NCBI RefSeq assembly: GCF_001693275.1
Contig: NZ_CP016477.1
Coordinates: 2,294,001-2,358,000, forward strand
Direction of reading: 5' to 3'
Source: Picosynechococcus sp. PCC 7117
Lineage (GTDB): Bacteria > Cyanobacteriota > Cyanobacteriia > Cyanobacteriales > MRBY01
Length of the DNA: 64,000 nucleotides
Below the pieces are notes generated by a model. The model was not told where the DNA came from and did not search any database. It saw nothing but the letters and a program-made list of their open reading frames with translations. Both the position numbers and the translations under genes were made by a program. This document shows, in pieces, positions 55,349 through 64,000 of this stretch (positions are counted from its first letter, which is position 1; each line of letters opens with the position of its first letter).

Positions 55349-58222
55349 TTGCAAGTAGATTTAAATCAAGTTTTTCCGTTTCAGTTAGATCAATTTCAAA
55401 AACAGGCGATCGCCGCCCTCGATGCCGACAGATCCGTGGTGGTCTGTGCGCCGACTGGCTCCGGTAAAACTGTCATTGGCGAATATGCGATCCACCGGGC
55501 CCTCGCCATGGGTCAACGGGTTTTTTATACCACTCCCCTGAAGGCGCTCTCTAACCAGAAATTCCGGGATTTTGGCGAAACCTTCGGCGAAAAACAAGTG
55601 GGTTTGATCACGGGCGATATCATCATCAATGCCCAGGCGACCATCGTCGTCATGACCACGGAAATTTTCCGAAATATGCTCTACGAAACCCCCATTGGTC
55701 AGGTGGGCACGTCCCTAGAAAATGTTTCAACGGTCGTCTTGGATGAATGCCACTACATTAGCGATCGCGGTCGCGGCACTGTCTGGGAAGAATCAATTAT
55801 TTATTGCCCCTCAGAAATTCAGATTGTTGGCCTGTCGGCGACCATCGGCAACCCAGAAATTTTTACCGCCTGGATTAACAAAACCCGCCAAGCGGCCCAT
55901 GAAGACCACCCCAACAGCAAAGAACACCGCTGCGAATTAGTCGATTCTGACCACCGCCCCGTACCTCTAGAGTTTCTTTACAGCAATAAAAAAGGCTTGT
56001 ACCCGCTTCTGGATCAGGGGGGGAGCAAAATGAATTCGCGTCTGCGATCGCGCACCAATGCCCCCCAAGGTAAGCGCAAAAAACGCCAACGGGAAGATTG
56101 TCCTAGTTTATTTGCCATTGTGCGCCAACTCCGCCAAAAGGATCTCCTGCCCGCGATTTACATTATCTTTAGTCGGCGGGGCTGCGATCGCTCGGTGACC
56201 CAACTCAACGACATCACCCTCGTTTCCCCAGAAGAAGCCAAACTCTTGGAAGCGACCCTGCTGCACTTTTTCTTAGATAACCAAGGGAAGCTCCAGGAAA
56301 AGCTCCTCAATCAATGTGATGACACCCCAGAATTTAAAGCCCTGGTGCTGGATTTCATCGCTAAAAATCCCTTTTCTACCGAAAAGCTAGTGGACTATCT
56401 CCAGGAAAATCTCCCCCTGCGCGAACAGCTTTGGCAATACCTCGCCCAACAGTCAAAATTTGCCCGTCCCGAACAGGTGGAACCTCTACTGCGGGGCATT
56501 GCCGCTCACCATGCGGGGATTCTGCCAGCCTGGAAAGAACTGGTCGAAAAGCTGTTTGAAATGGGCCTCGTGAAATTGGTGTTTGCGACGGCGACTTTGG
56601 CTGCAGGGATCAATATGCCCGCCCGCACCACGGTAATTTCTGCCCTCTCGAAACGTACCGATGAAGGGCACCGGATGTTGACGCCTTCGGAATTTTTGCA
56701 GATGGCGGGTCGCGCGGGTCGTCGGGGCATGGATAAAGTGGGCTATGTGGTCACTGTGGAAACGCCCTTTGAGGGAGCAAAAGAAGCCTCTCGCCTTGCC
56801 CTCTCTAGTGCAGAACCGTTGCGCAGTTGGTTTACGCCTTCCTACGGTATGGTGCTTAATCTGTTGCAGAAACATAGCCTGGAAGAATCGAAGGAACTCT
56901 TATCCCGGAGTTTTGCGGAATATCAGGTACAACAACAACTCAGCCCGGAACAGGAGGCGATCGCCGAACTGACCACGGAAATTGCTCGCCTCGACATTGA
57001 CCTCGCGGCCTTTGATGAACGGCAGTTTGAACGCTACAGCAAACTCAAGGAACGGCTCAAGGAAGAAGAACGGCTATTGGGGATTCTCCGGGAGCAGGCG
57101 GAACTCGAAAACCGTAAACTGCTGGCCCCTTTGTTGGATCAGCTTCCCCTCGGCTCTATTTTGCACCTCAAAGGGAAAAACCTGCGGGTCAAAGAAGCGG
57201 TTCCCGCCGTCCTTGTAGAACAAACTGAGGAACAGCAGTTTCTGTGTTTGGGCACCGATAAGCGTTGGTACCTAATTAAAGAAACGGACGTGGTTGCCCT
57301 CAATGAAGGTCTTTTTCCCGCCGATCAACTGGCGCAAATTCCGTTACCCATTGATCAAAATCTCACCCTTGGGAAAAATGGCAAAATTGATGCTGAAGCT
57401 TTTCCCCTCGTGGCGGCGATCGCCGATTACCTTCTGCCCCTCACCGAAGCCCCTGAAGTAGAAGCCCAAAAACAACGCTTTGCCGCTGTCCAGGCCAAAT
57501 TTGCCGCTTCTCCCCTGAGCCAGCAGGACAAACCCGGCAAACTCCTCAAACGTCACCAGCGACGCAAAGACCTCCGCAAAGAATTAAACCGTCGTCAAAC
57601 CCTCTACCGTCAACATGCCAACAAACGTTCCTATTACTGGCAAGATTTCCTGAACCTGATTGAAGTCTTACAAGAATTTCGTGCCCTCGACGGCTATACG
57701 CCAACGGTTTTAGGGCGTACTGCGGCAACAATTCGTGGGGAAAACGAACTATGGTTGGCGCTGTGTCTGCTTTCGGGCCAATTAGATCACCTCGCGCCGG
57801 AACATTTGGCCGCCGCTATCTGTGCGATCATCAGCGAACCGCCCCGGGGTGATAGTTGGACAGATTATTCTCAACCCAATGCCGTTTTAGAAGTGCTGGG
57901 CATCCGCAAAAAAGACCAAGGCCATAACCCCGTTAGCCTGTGGGAACTGCGTCGGCAACTGTACCAAGTGCAAAAACATTGCGGTGTGACCATGCCCGTT
58001 TGGCTTGAAAGTAAATTTATTGGCCTCGTGGAGCAGTGGGCCTTGGGGGTCGAGTGGACAGAACTCTGTGAAAATACCAGCCTTGATGAGGGAGATATTG
58101 TGCGGATGTTGCGGCGCACGGTCGATGTCCTCTGGCAAATCCCCCAAATTCCGGAGATTAAACCTGTTCTCATGCGCACTGCCAAAGAGGCGATCGCCAA
58201 AATGAAACGCTTCCCCGTTTAA
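55349..58222 (+). CDS. Ski2-like DEAD/DSHCT-domain RNA helicase
   Basis: A 957-residue helicase. Motifs: APTGSGKTVIGEYA (I), TTPLKALSNQKFRDF (Ia), VVLDECHYISDRGRGTVWEE (II, DEVH-like), IVGLSATIGN (III), and QMAGRAGRRGMDKVGYV (VI). The last 150 residues form the DSHCT domain of exosome-associated Mtr4/Ski2 helicases. The start is a TTG at 55349; no ATG or GTG in frame precedes the conserved FPFQLDQFQKQAIAAL. The last 30 bases including the first bases of the stop are copied at 58730. Confidence 0.9.
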   Translation: MQVDLNQVFPFQLDQFQKQAIAALDADRSVVVCAPTGSGKTVIGEYAIHRALAMGQRVFYTTPLKALSNQKFRDFGETFGEKQVGLITGDIIINAQATIVVMTTEIFRNMLYETPIGQVGTSLENVSTVVLDECHYISDRGRGTVWEESIIYCPSEIQIVGLSATIGNPEIFTAWINKTRQAAHEDHPNSKEHRCELVDSDHRPVPLEFLYSNKKGLYPLLDQGGSKMNSRLRSRTNAPQGKRKKRQREDCPSLFAIVRQLRQKDLLPAIYIIFSRRGCDRSVTQLNDITLVSPEEAKLLEATLLHFFLDNQGKLQEKLLNQCDDTPEFKALVLDFIAKNPFSTEKLVDYLQENLPLREQLWQYLAQQSKFARPEQVEPLLRGIAAHHAGILPAWKELVEKLFEMGLVKLVFATATLAAGINMPARTTVISALSKRTDEGHRMLTPSEFLQMAGRAGRRGMDKVGYVVTVETPFEGAKEASRLALSSAEPLRSWFTPSYGMVLNLLQKHSLEESKELLSRSFAEYQVQQQLSPEQEAIAELTTEIARLDIDLAAFDERQFERYSKLKERLKEEERLLGILREQAELENRKLLAPLLDQLPLGSILHLKGKNLRVKEAVPAVLVEQTEEQQFLCLGTDKRWYLIKETDVVALNEGLFPADQLAQIPLPIDQNLTLGKNGKIDAEAFPLVAAIADYLLPLTEAPEVEAQKQRFAAVQAKFAASPLSQQDKPGKLLKRHQRRKDLRKELNRRQTLYRQHANKRSYYWQDFLNLIEVLQEFRALDGYTPTVLGRTAATIRGENELWLALCLLSGQLDHLAPEHLAAAICAIISEPPRGDSWTDYSQPNAVLEVLGIRKKDQGHNPVSLWELRRQLYQVQKHCGVTMPVWLESKFIGLVEQWALGVEWTELCENTSLDEGDIVRMLRRTVDVLWQIPQIPEIKPVLMRTAKEAIAKMKRFPV
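58192..58221 (+). repeat. 30-bp direct repeat, left copy
   Basis: The sequence from GATCGCCAAAATG to CCCCGTTTA spans the last codons of the helicase gene. It recurs without mismatch at 58730-58759. The pair bounds an AT-rich insert of 508 bases. Confidence 0.95.
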
Positions 58223-58223
58223 A

Positions 58224-58610
58224 ATGATAAACAAATCTTTAATTCCAACCATCTTTCCCGTTAGCTTACTTTTCCTGTTGTTTATGGATAAGGCTTGGGC
58301 AGATCTCATGCCTACTGACGGATTAACTAGATATGAAGATTATAGGCAAGAACTTATCACTGTTGGTTGGATACCTAGTCCAGATCCAATCTTAAACAGA
58401 GATGTTGACGGAATGCCAGAAGTAATTTGTGGAACTAAAATTTGTAGTGCAAGCTTTATTTCTGCAGATAAAAAACAAGGCATAAGTATAGTTCTTTGGC
58501 CTGCATATCTTCAAAGTTATAACCAAAGAGCTTTGTATGTGGCACCACAGTTTGAAATATACGATTGTTCTGTAGAAAGTATGTCCGTCGAGAACTTTTA
58601 CTGTGAATGA
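58224..58610 (+). CDS. Small exported protein of unknown function
   Basis: A 128-residue protein with a Sec signal peptide (IPTIFPVSLLFLLFMDKAWA, AxA-like site) and a mature part with four cysteines (VICGTKICSAS, YDCSVE, FYCE) that could form two disulphides. Codon use is AT-rich and unlike its neighbours; there is no HIP1 site. It is the only gene of the insert between two 30-bp repeats. No ribosome-binding site is visible. I do not recognise the family. Confidence 0.65.
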   Translation: MINKSLIPTIFPVSLLFLLFMDKAWADLMPTDGLTRYEDYRQELITVGWIPSPDPILNRDVDGMPEVICGTKICSASFISADKKQGISIVLWPAYLQSYNQRALYVAPQFEIYDCSVESMSVENFYCE

Positions 58611-58729
58611 TTTATGTGCATTATATCGAGCACTTTCCAAAAGATAAGATATGCTAGTTTGACTGTACGTATTGCTTGACTGCTATAACTTCCAGTCCAG
58701 ATAAGTCCTATTTTAGGGAATCTCCAGAT

Positions 58730-58759
58730 GATCGCCAAAATGAAACGCTTCCCCGTTTA
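58730..58759 (+). repeat. 30-bp direct repeat, right copy
   Basis: Perfect copy of 58192-58221. It restores the helicase-terminal sequence ...CCCCGTTTAG, as if the ancestral helicase ended here. Confidence 0.95.
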
Positions 58760-58855
58760 GGTTTCCCCTTGCGGAAGCCAATCATCTGTGAGTAATTGCC
58801 CCAAATGAGAAAGGCCGGAATTTTCCCATTTCTACAAAATGTCTAAAGGGTTGTT

Positions 58856-59323
58856 ATGGTTACGATTCGTCCGTTTCAAACTCAGGATATTCCGGCGATC
58901 GCCCAACTGTTCCACGACACTGTCCATACCATCAATGCCCAGGACTATTCCCCGGCCCAACTGCGAGCCTGGGCACCCGATGACTTGTATTTCCGCGATT
59001 GGGAAACCCGTTGTCATGCTTGCTTTACTTACGTTGCCGAAGAGGATAAACAAATCCTTGGGTTTGCGGAACTTTCGCCAGCGGGTCACATTGGCTGTTT
59101 CTATTGCCACAAAGACCACCAACGGCGGGGTATTGGTCGCCAACTCTATCAGGCACTCCTCGCCCAAGCAGACCAGTTACAACTCAGCACCTTAACCGTC
59201 GAAGCTAGTATTACCGCGAAACCTTTTTTTGCAGCCCTGGGGTTTCGGATTCTCCAAGAGCAACAGGTTCAACGCCACCAACAAACATTAACGAACTACC
59301 GGATGGTCAAGCAGCTTCGTTAA
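58856..59323 (+). CDS. GNAT family N-acetyltransferase
   Basis: A 155-residue acetyltransferase. Acetyl-CoA loop in HKDHQRRGIGRQLYQALL (Q/R-x-x-G-x-G/A type, about residues 87-103); MVTIRPFQTQDIPAIAQLFHDTV is the typical first strand/helix. The C-terminus (ITAKPFFAALGFRILQEQQV) is also typical. Acceptor substrate not known. Confidence 0.88.
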   Translation: MVTIRPFQTQDIPAIAQLFHDTVHTINAQDYSPAQLRAWAPDDLYFRDWETRCHACFTYVAEEDKQILGFAELSPAGHIGCFYCHKDHQRRGIGRQLYQALLAQADQLQLSTLTVEASITAKPFFAALGFRILQEQQVQRHQQTLTNYRMVKQLR

Positions 59324-59333
59324 AATTTTCCAC

Positions 59334-59357
59334 AAAAAAACCCCTAGGAAATAGGGG
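59334..59357 (-). terminator. Terminator of the NRPI-repeat protein gene
   Basis: CCCCTA / TAGGGG stem; on the minus strand it is followed by seven T residues. Confidence 0.8.
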
Positions 59358-59398
59358 AAATGGTTTGGCGATCGCCATTGTTTCGCCACTTTGTAAAG

Positions 59399-59767
59399 TT
59401 AGTCGAGGTAGCCGATCAAAGTCGCCATATCATCGGTTTCGTTGGGGGCCACGGGGCGATTCCCCATAATGACGATGGTGTCGCTGACCTGGAGGTGGCT
59501 GGCCATAATCGGGCGATTCCCGGAAACGGTCATCGTGCTAGAAATATCCATCGTGCCCGCAGTCACAGGGCGATCTGCACCAGAAGAACGAAAGGTACTG
59601 GTGACCTTGAGGTGGCTGGGTTCAATGGGGCGATTATTGGGGAGGCCTAATTTGGTAGGCTCTTTTACAGAGAGAGCAACCACCTCGTCTTTTTTCGCCG
59701 TGCTACGGGAACGGGTGGGACTTTTAGTTGTGCTATCGTTCGTGGAAGTCGAATTTTCGGTGGTCAT
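59399..59767 (-). CDS. NRPI-repeat conserved protein
   Basis: A 122-residue protein. The N-terminal 45 residues are Ser/Thr/Lys-rich and probably disordered. The rest has three or four short repeats: NNRPIEPSHLKVTSTF, ADRPVTAGTMDISSTM, GNRPIMASHLQVSDTI, GNRPVAPNETDDMATL. I recognise such GNRP repeats from other cyanobacteria, but no function is known to me. Own terminator and divergent promoter shared with uvrB. Confidence 0.7.
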   Translation of the reverse strand: MTTENSTSTNDSTTKSPTRSRSTAKKDEVVALSVKEPTKLGLPNNRPIEPSHLKVTSTFRSSGADRPVTAGTMDISSTMTVSGNRPIMASHLQVSDTIVIMGNRPVAPNETDDMATLIGYLD

Positions 59768-59954
59768 GGGATTTCTCCTTGAGGTATCTGAGCCAACACC
59801 TACTGAATCGAAATTTTAAGTAGGATTATGTTTTAAGAAGTTTGTCGTTACTTTAATTATCTCAAATGATGGGACAAAGATTCTTCGCTAATCTTAGACA
59901 CATTTCGTCATAAATCCGCAACATTGTTTCTAAAGTATCTCATTAATTTAAGTT

Positions 59955-61976
59955 ATGTCTAACGGGAGTAATGTTTTGTTTCGTCTCCATGCCCCTTTTG
60001 AACCTACTGGTGATCAACCGCAGGCGATCGCCAAATTGGTGCAATCCTTAGAATCCCAAGCGAAATATCAGACCCTCTTGGGGGCGACGGGTACGGGCAA
60101 AACCTTTACGATGGCGGCGGTGATCGCCCAGATGCAGAAACCCACCCTCGTTTTGGCACACAATAAAACCCTCGCGGCACAGCTTTGTAACGAGTTGCGG
60201 CAATTTTTTCCCTACAACGCCGTGGAATATTTCATTAGTTATTACGACTATTATCAACCGGAAGCCTACATTCCCGTCACCGATACTTATATTGAAAAAA
60301 CCGCTTCGATCAACGACGAAATTGATATGTTGCGCCACTCCGCCACGCGATCGCTGTTTGAACGCAAGGATGTGATTGTGGTGGCTTCCATTAGTTGCAT
60401 TTACGGGTTAGGGATTCCGAGTGAATATTTAAAGGCGGCCCTGTCTCTCAAAGTGGGGGAAGAATTGGATCAGCGGGCGGTACTGCGGCAACTTGTGACC
60501 GTGCAATATAACCGCAATGATACCGATTTAAGTCGCGGCAATTTTCGGGTGAAGGGCGACATTTTAGAAATTGTGCCTGCCTATGAGGATCGGGTAATTC
60601 GCGTCGAATTTTTTGGCGATGAAATTGATGCGATTCGCCTGTTAGATCCTACTACTGGAGAGATTTTACAAAGTCTTGATCAGATTAATATTTATCCAGC
60701 GCGTCACTTTGTTACGCCCCAAGAACAGTTGGCGATCGCCTGCGAACAAATCAAAGCCGAATTAGATAGTCAACTCACAGTTTTAGAAGCAGAAAATAAA
60801 CTCCTCGAAGCCCAGCGTTTAAAGCAGCGAACGAGTTATGATCTCGAACTTTTACAGGAAGTTGGTTATTGTAATGGAGTCGAAAATTATTCCCGTTTCT
60901 TAGCGGGTCGAGAAGCTGGATCACCCCCCGAATGTTTAATTGATTATTTCCCTGAAGATTGGCTGTTAGTGGTTGATGAATCCCATGTCACCGTACCCCA
61001 AATTCGCGGGATGTACAATGGTGATCAAGCCCGCAAAAAAGTCTTAATTGATCATGGATTTCGGTTACCCAGTGCCGCCGATAATCGCCCCCTAAAATCA
61101 GAAGAATTTTGGCAAAAAGTGCATCAATGTGTCTTTGTTTCCGCGACCCCTGGTAATTGGGAAATTGAACAATCAGAAGCACGGGTAATTGAACAAGTCA
61201 TCCGTCCCACAGGCGTTGTCGATCCAGAAATTGATGTGCGCCCCACCGACGGACAAGTGGATGATCTATTAGGGGAAATTCGTAAGCGGGAAAAATTAAA
61301 AGAACGGGTTTTAATTACCACTTTAACAAAACGAATGGCGGAGGATTTAACGGATTATTTCAGTGACCAAGGGGTAGCGGTTCAATATCTCCATTCTGAG
61401 ATTAAATCCATCGAACGAATTGAAATTTTGCAGGCGCTCCGCAAAGGTGAATTTGATGTTTTAATTGGGGTGAATTTACTCCGAGAAGGTTTAGATTTAC
61501 CGGAGGTTTCTCTCGTGGCGATCATGGATGCCGATAAGGAAGGGTTCCTGCGGGCAGAACGGTCTTTAATCCAAACCATTGGGCGGGCTGCCCGCCATGT
61601 AAAGGGTCGAGCCATTCTCTACGCCGATAATCTCACCGATAGTATGGCAAAGGCGATCGCCGAAACAGAACGTCGCCGCGCTATCCAAATCGCCTACAAC
61701 AAAAAACACAACATCACCCCCCAACCGATCAAAAAGCGGGACGAAAATGCAATTTTATCTTTTCTCGATATTTCCCGCCGCTTAAATGCCCAGCAATTAC
61801 AGCAAGTTGTTGAACACATGGAGGAAGTCCCCCTCGAAAAAATTCCCGATGTGATTAAGCAGCTAGAAGAGCAAATGAAAGAAGCCGCCAAAAATCTCGA
61901 ATTTGAACAGGCCGCTCTACTCCGCGATCAAATTAAAAAACTCCGCCATCAACTTTTAGGGAGTCACGATAACTAG
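59955..61976 (+). CDS. uvrB: Excinuclease ABC subunit B
   Basis: A 673-residue nucleotide-excision-repair helicase-like protein. Walker [13 protein letters not shown], the beta-hairpin [12 protein letters not shown] (damage insertion), helicase motifs [26 protein letters not shown] and QTIGRAARH, and the C-terminal UVR domain ([25 protein letters not shown]). Complete. UvrA and UvrC genes are not in the window. Confidence 0.98.
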   Translation: MSNGSNVLFRLHAPFEPTGDQPQAIAKLVQSLESQAKYQTLLGATGTGKTFTMAAVIAQMQKPTLVLAHNKTLAAQLCNELRQFFPYNAVEYFISYYDYYQPEAYIPVTDTYIEKTASINDEIDMLRHSATRSLFERKDVIVVASISCIYGLGIPSEYLKAALSLKVGEELDQRAVLRQLVTVQYNRNDTDLSRGNFRVKGDILEIVPAYEDRVIRVEFFGDEIDAIRLLDPTTGEILQSLDQINIYPARHFVTPQEQLAIACEQIKAELDSQLTVLEAENKLLEAQRLKQRTSYDLELLQEVGYCNGVENYSRFLAGREAGSPPECLIDYFPEDWLLVVDESHVTVPQIRGMYNGDQARKKVLIDHGFRLPSAADNRPLKSEEFWQKVHQCVFVSATPGNWEIEQSEARVIEQVIRPTGVVDPEIDVRPTDGQVDDLLGEIRKREKLKERVLITTLTKRMAEDLTDYFSDQGVAVQYLHSEIKSIERIEILQALRKGEFDVLIGVNLLREGLDLPEVSLVAIMDADKEGFLRAERSLIQTIGRAARHVKGRAILYADNLTDSMAKAIAETERRRAIQIAYNKKHNITPQPIKKRDENAILSFLDISRRLNAQQLQQVVEHMEEVPLEKIPDVIKQLEEQMKEAAKNLEFEQAALLRDQIKKLRHQLLGSHDN

Positions 61977-61981
61977 CAAAC

Positions 61982-62008
61982 AAAAAAGCTGGAGAGAATT
62001 TCTCCAGC
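61982..62008 (-). terminator. Terminator of chlI
   Basis: GCTGGAGA / TCTCCAGC stem; on the minus strand it is followed by TTTTTT. The plus-strand uvrB transcript also runs into it. Confidence 0.85.
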
Positions 62009-62043
62009 CCTGAGGATGTAATGTTATGCAATCAAAAAATGGT

Positions 62044-63126
62044 TTACTCGTCTTCTTCTAGACCAAAGACACGGGCGACAATTTTCTGGACTTTGTAACC
62101 AGAATCAATCGACTCGAGGGGATCTTTCCGCAGACGGTGTCGCAGACAGAGGGTAACGACCCGGCGAATATCATCCACGGTCACTTCGGTACGTCCTTCA
62201 TAGGCGGCGAGGGCTTTGGCGGCGCGGTTAGTAACGATATCACCCCGGAGACCATCCACATCCGCTTCGGAACAAACTTCGGAGATCTTCACCTTTAGTT
62301 CTCGATCAATGGTGACCTGGGGTAAAAGTTCCTGGGCGCGGACAAGGCGTTCCTGTTCTGCTTTTTGCTCGGCGTCGTATTGTTGCAGAAATTCTGTGGG
62401 ATTTTGGTCAAAGGCCGAACGACGTTCGACAATTTCAACGCGCTGTTCGGGATTGCGTTCGGTGCGGATCTCAGCGTGCATCCCGAAACGGTCGAGAAGT
62501 TGAGGGCGCAGTTCTCCTTCTTCGGGGTTACCGGAACCAACGAGGACGAAACTGGCAGGGTGACGAATGGAAATCCCTTCCCGTTCAACGGTATTCCAGC
62601 CGCCAGCGGCAGAGTCGAGGAGGACGTCTACGAGGTGATCATCGAGGAGGTTAACTTCATCCACATAGAGGACACCCCGGTTTGCTTTTGCCAACAGGCC
62701 GGGTTCAAAGGCTTTTACCCCTTCGGAGAGGGCTTTTTCGATGTCGATGGTGCCACAAACCCGGTCTTCTGTTGCGCCGAGGGGCAGGTCAATCATCGGC
62801 ACTTTTTTGCGGGCGACTTCGATTGGTTCGTTGTTTTCGAGTTTTTGCCGCACTTCATCGCCCATGAGTTCGGGGTTTGTGGGGTCACTGTTAAAGGGAT
62901 CGTTGGCAACCACTTCGATTTCGGGCAGGAGATCGGCTAAAGCACGGATGGTGGTGGATTTTCCGGTACCGCGATCGCCCATGATCATCACGCCGCCGAT
63001 CTTGGGGTCGATGATGTTGAGTTTGAGGGCCAGTTTCATTTCATCTTGGCCGATTACCGCCGTAAAGGGGAACACCACACGACGTTTTACTTTTTCTTGG
63101 GGAGGAGCTTCAGCCGTTACTGTCAT
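62044..63126 (-). CDS. chlI: Magnesium chelatase ATPase subunit I
   Basis: A 360-residue AAA+ protein of the ChlI-ChlD-ChlH complex, which inserts Mg2+ into protoporphyrin IX. Walker [16 protein letters not shown] (residues about 49-63), Walker [27 protein letters not shown], sensor [19 protein letters not shown]. Complete. Start [21 protein letters not shown] is typical. hemL, pcyA and chlI in this window all serve tetrapyrrole supply. Confidence 0.97.
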   Translation of the reverse strand: MTVTAEAPPQEKVKRRVVFPFTAVIGQDEMKLALKLNIIDPKIGGVMIMGDRGTGKSTTIRALADLLPEIEVVANDPFNSDPTNPELMGDEVRQKLENNEPIEVARKKVPMIDLPLGATEDRVCGTIDIEKALSEGVKAFEPGLLAKANRGVLYVDEVNLLDDHLVDVLLDSAAGGWNTVEREGISIRHPASFVLVGSGNPEEGELRPQLLDRFGMHAEIRTERNPEQRVEIVERRSAFDQNPTEFLQQYDAEQKAEQERLVRAQELLPQVTIDRELKVKISEVCSEADVDGLRGDIVTNRAAKALAAYEGRTEVTVDDIRRVVTLCLRHRLRKDPLESIDSGYKVQKIVARVFGLEEDE

Positions 63127-63180
63127 ATCAATAGAAACTTTTGTAAGGGAACGTAATTTTTTATCTTAAAAATTCACAAT

Positions 63181-63939
63181 TTATGATTGCTGATCACCCA
63201 TCGTAACAGGTGCTGGGACGATAATGTAACCGGAGTGGCGATCGCCAAGGGTTTGGTTTTTCGCCTGGCCCCAGTACCACCAGTAGGCGCCCACATAGGC
63301 ACAAACTAAGGCATCGATGCGGTCTTCGATTTCCTTGAGATCAGTGCCTTTGGCCGTTGGGATCGGTTGAACGAGATCGTCCCAGCGGTGATTTAAGCTC
63401 AATTGCGGGGTAAGAGTCGTCAATACCGCTTCAATCAGACCCACCAAACGTTGTAATTCCTGGCGGCGATCGCCTAACTTTCCTTTTTTGTATTTGATAA
63501 TTCGATCCAGTTGAAATAGACGCACCATCGCCGGGTGGGGAAACACCTCAATCTGGTAACGGCCCGGTTTTCGAGCATCAATTTCTGGGACATGGCCAAA
63601 GCCTAAGGCCTCAAGATCAAAGCCCAATTGGGTGGTACGGGGCGCGAAGGGGCGGTTTAAATTCGCTGGATAACAACCCGCGTGGTATTTCCCAAAATAT
63701 TTGTGGGTGAGGCGATCCGGGAGGCGCGTTCCCGTTTCATTGGGGATAACTGTCGGTGCATCCACCGCAACGAGGCCCATTGTTTCTTTCGGGAGCAGTT
63801 GATCAACCCAAGTGACGATCTCGCGGGGATCAAGAAGCAGGTCAAACTGGGCGATCGCCAATTGCTGATCTTGTATTTCTAAACAACACAAACCACTGGC
63901 ACCGGACGTCCAACCAAAATCAACCCCCAGAAATTTCAC
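63181..63939 (-). CDS. DUF429 domain protein
   Basis: A 252-residue protein with a RNase H-like start (MKFLGVDFGWTSGASGLCCLE, VAVDAPTVIP) that matches DUF429. It begins at a GTG at 63939, directly after the stop of the next gene upstream (TAAGTG), so translation is coupled. Function unknown; related proteins are predicted nucleases. Confidence 0.8.
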   Translation of the reverse strand: MKFLGVDFGWTSGASGLCCLEIQDQQLAIAQFDLLLDPREIVTWVDQLLPKETMGLVAVDAPTVIPNETGTRLPDRLTHKYFGKYHAGCYPANLNRPFAPRTTQLGFDLEALGFGHVPEIDARKPGRYQIEVFPHPAMVRLFQLDRIIKYKKGKLGDRRQELQRLVGLIEAVLTTLTPQLSLNHRWDDLVQPIPTAKGTDLKEIEDRIDALVCAYVGAYWWYWGQAKNQTLGDRHSGYIIVPAPVTMGDQQS

Positions 63940-64000
63940 TTAATTACCCACATCAAGACCTTCGGGGAGAATTGTCCCATCAAAAATCGCGTTGTGGAAA
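63940..64000 (-). CDS. C-terminal end of a gene running off the window
   Basis: The frame reads FHNAIFDGTILPEGLDVGN and stops at TAA (63940-63942). The short sequence looks like pentapeptide repeats (NAIFDGTIL), but too little is visible to name it. It is the upstream member of a unit with DUF429. Confidence 0.5.
   Translation of the reverse strand, partial: FHNAIFDGTILPEGLDVGN

Noticed and set aside
59326-59334. A third TTTTCCACA site
   Set aside because: It is a single copy next to the GNAT gene's stop and a terminator, consistent with chance occurrence.

Overview
The window is a piece of a cyanobacterial chromosome. It carries the phycocyanin operon cpcBACDEF, psbD, chlI, hemL, pcyA and desC, and it is dense in the HIP1 octamer GCGATCGC. 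Gene order (desC, psbD, amt, cpcBACDEF) and protein sequences fit a marine unicellular Synechococcus of the PCC 7002 / Picosynechococcus group. This placement rests on recognition; no search was run.

Layout. Positions 1-13.7 kb hold core metabolism and photosynthesis: a partial methionine gamma-lyase-like gene, desC, a monocistronic psbD, an apocarotenoid oxygenase, an orphan branched-chain amino-acid binding lipoprotein, two pentapeptide-repeat proteins, trpD, a fibrillin-like protein, hemL, a short ferredoxin and an ammonium transporter with a perfect NtcA box upstream. The phycocyanin operon spans 14.4-18.6 kb. An IS200/IS605-type element carrying only tnpB abuts its last gene. Positions 20-28 kb hold an NAD(P)-dependent oxidoreductase, a thioesterase, a gamma-glutamylcyclotransferase-like protein, a HIT protein and an ABC exporter with two paralogous permeases. 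A tRNA-Arg(CCG) follows.

Positions 28.7-30.5 kb hold an AT-richer two-gene cassette of poorly understood function (TcmP plus a DUF5131 three-Cys protein) beside pcyA. Positions 31.5-44.3 kb hold tatA, a Gld-type ABC cluster, gpmI, secG, a membrane-anchored matrixin-like protease, a ribbon-helix-helix/coiled-coil protein, tRNA-Gly(CCC), an acyl-CoA dehydrogenase homologue, a ParA-type ATPase and small conserved genes.

Positions 44.3-51.4 kb are a type I restriction-modification locus. hsdM and hsdS are intact. hsdR is split by an apparent one-base deletion. Between hsdS and hsdR sit a DUF559 nuclease flanked by two copies of a palindromic repeat, and a vapBC toxin-antitoxin pair. Positions 51.4-64 kb return to housekeeping: a Rieske oxygenase, pth, a flippase-like membrane protein, a Ski2-like RNA helicase, uvrB, chlI and DUF429. 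A 508-bp AT-rich insert bounded by a perfect 30-bp direct repeat lies at the 3' end of the helicase gene.

Most promising leads: the repeat-bounded mini-insert at 58.2-58.8 kb, the repeat-flanked DUF559 unit whose repeats encode the C-terminal tails of two proteins, the TcmP/DUF5131 cassette, the TnpB element ending on the cpcF stop codon, and a pair of cyanobacterial-type DnaA boxes at 52.69 kb. No CRISPR array or rRNA was seen.
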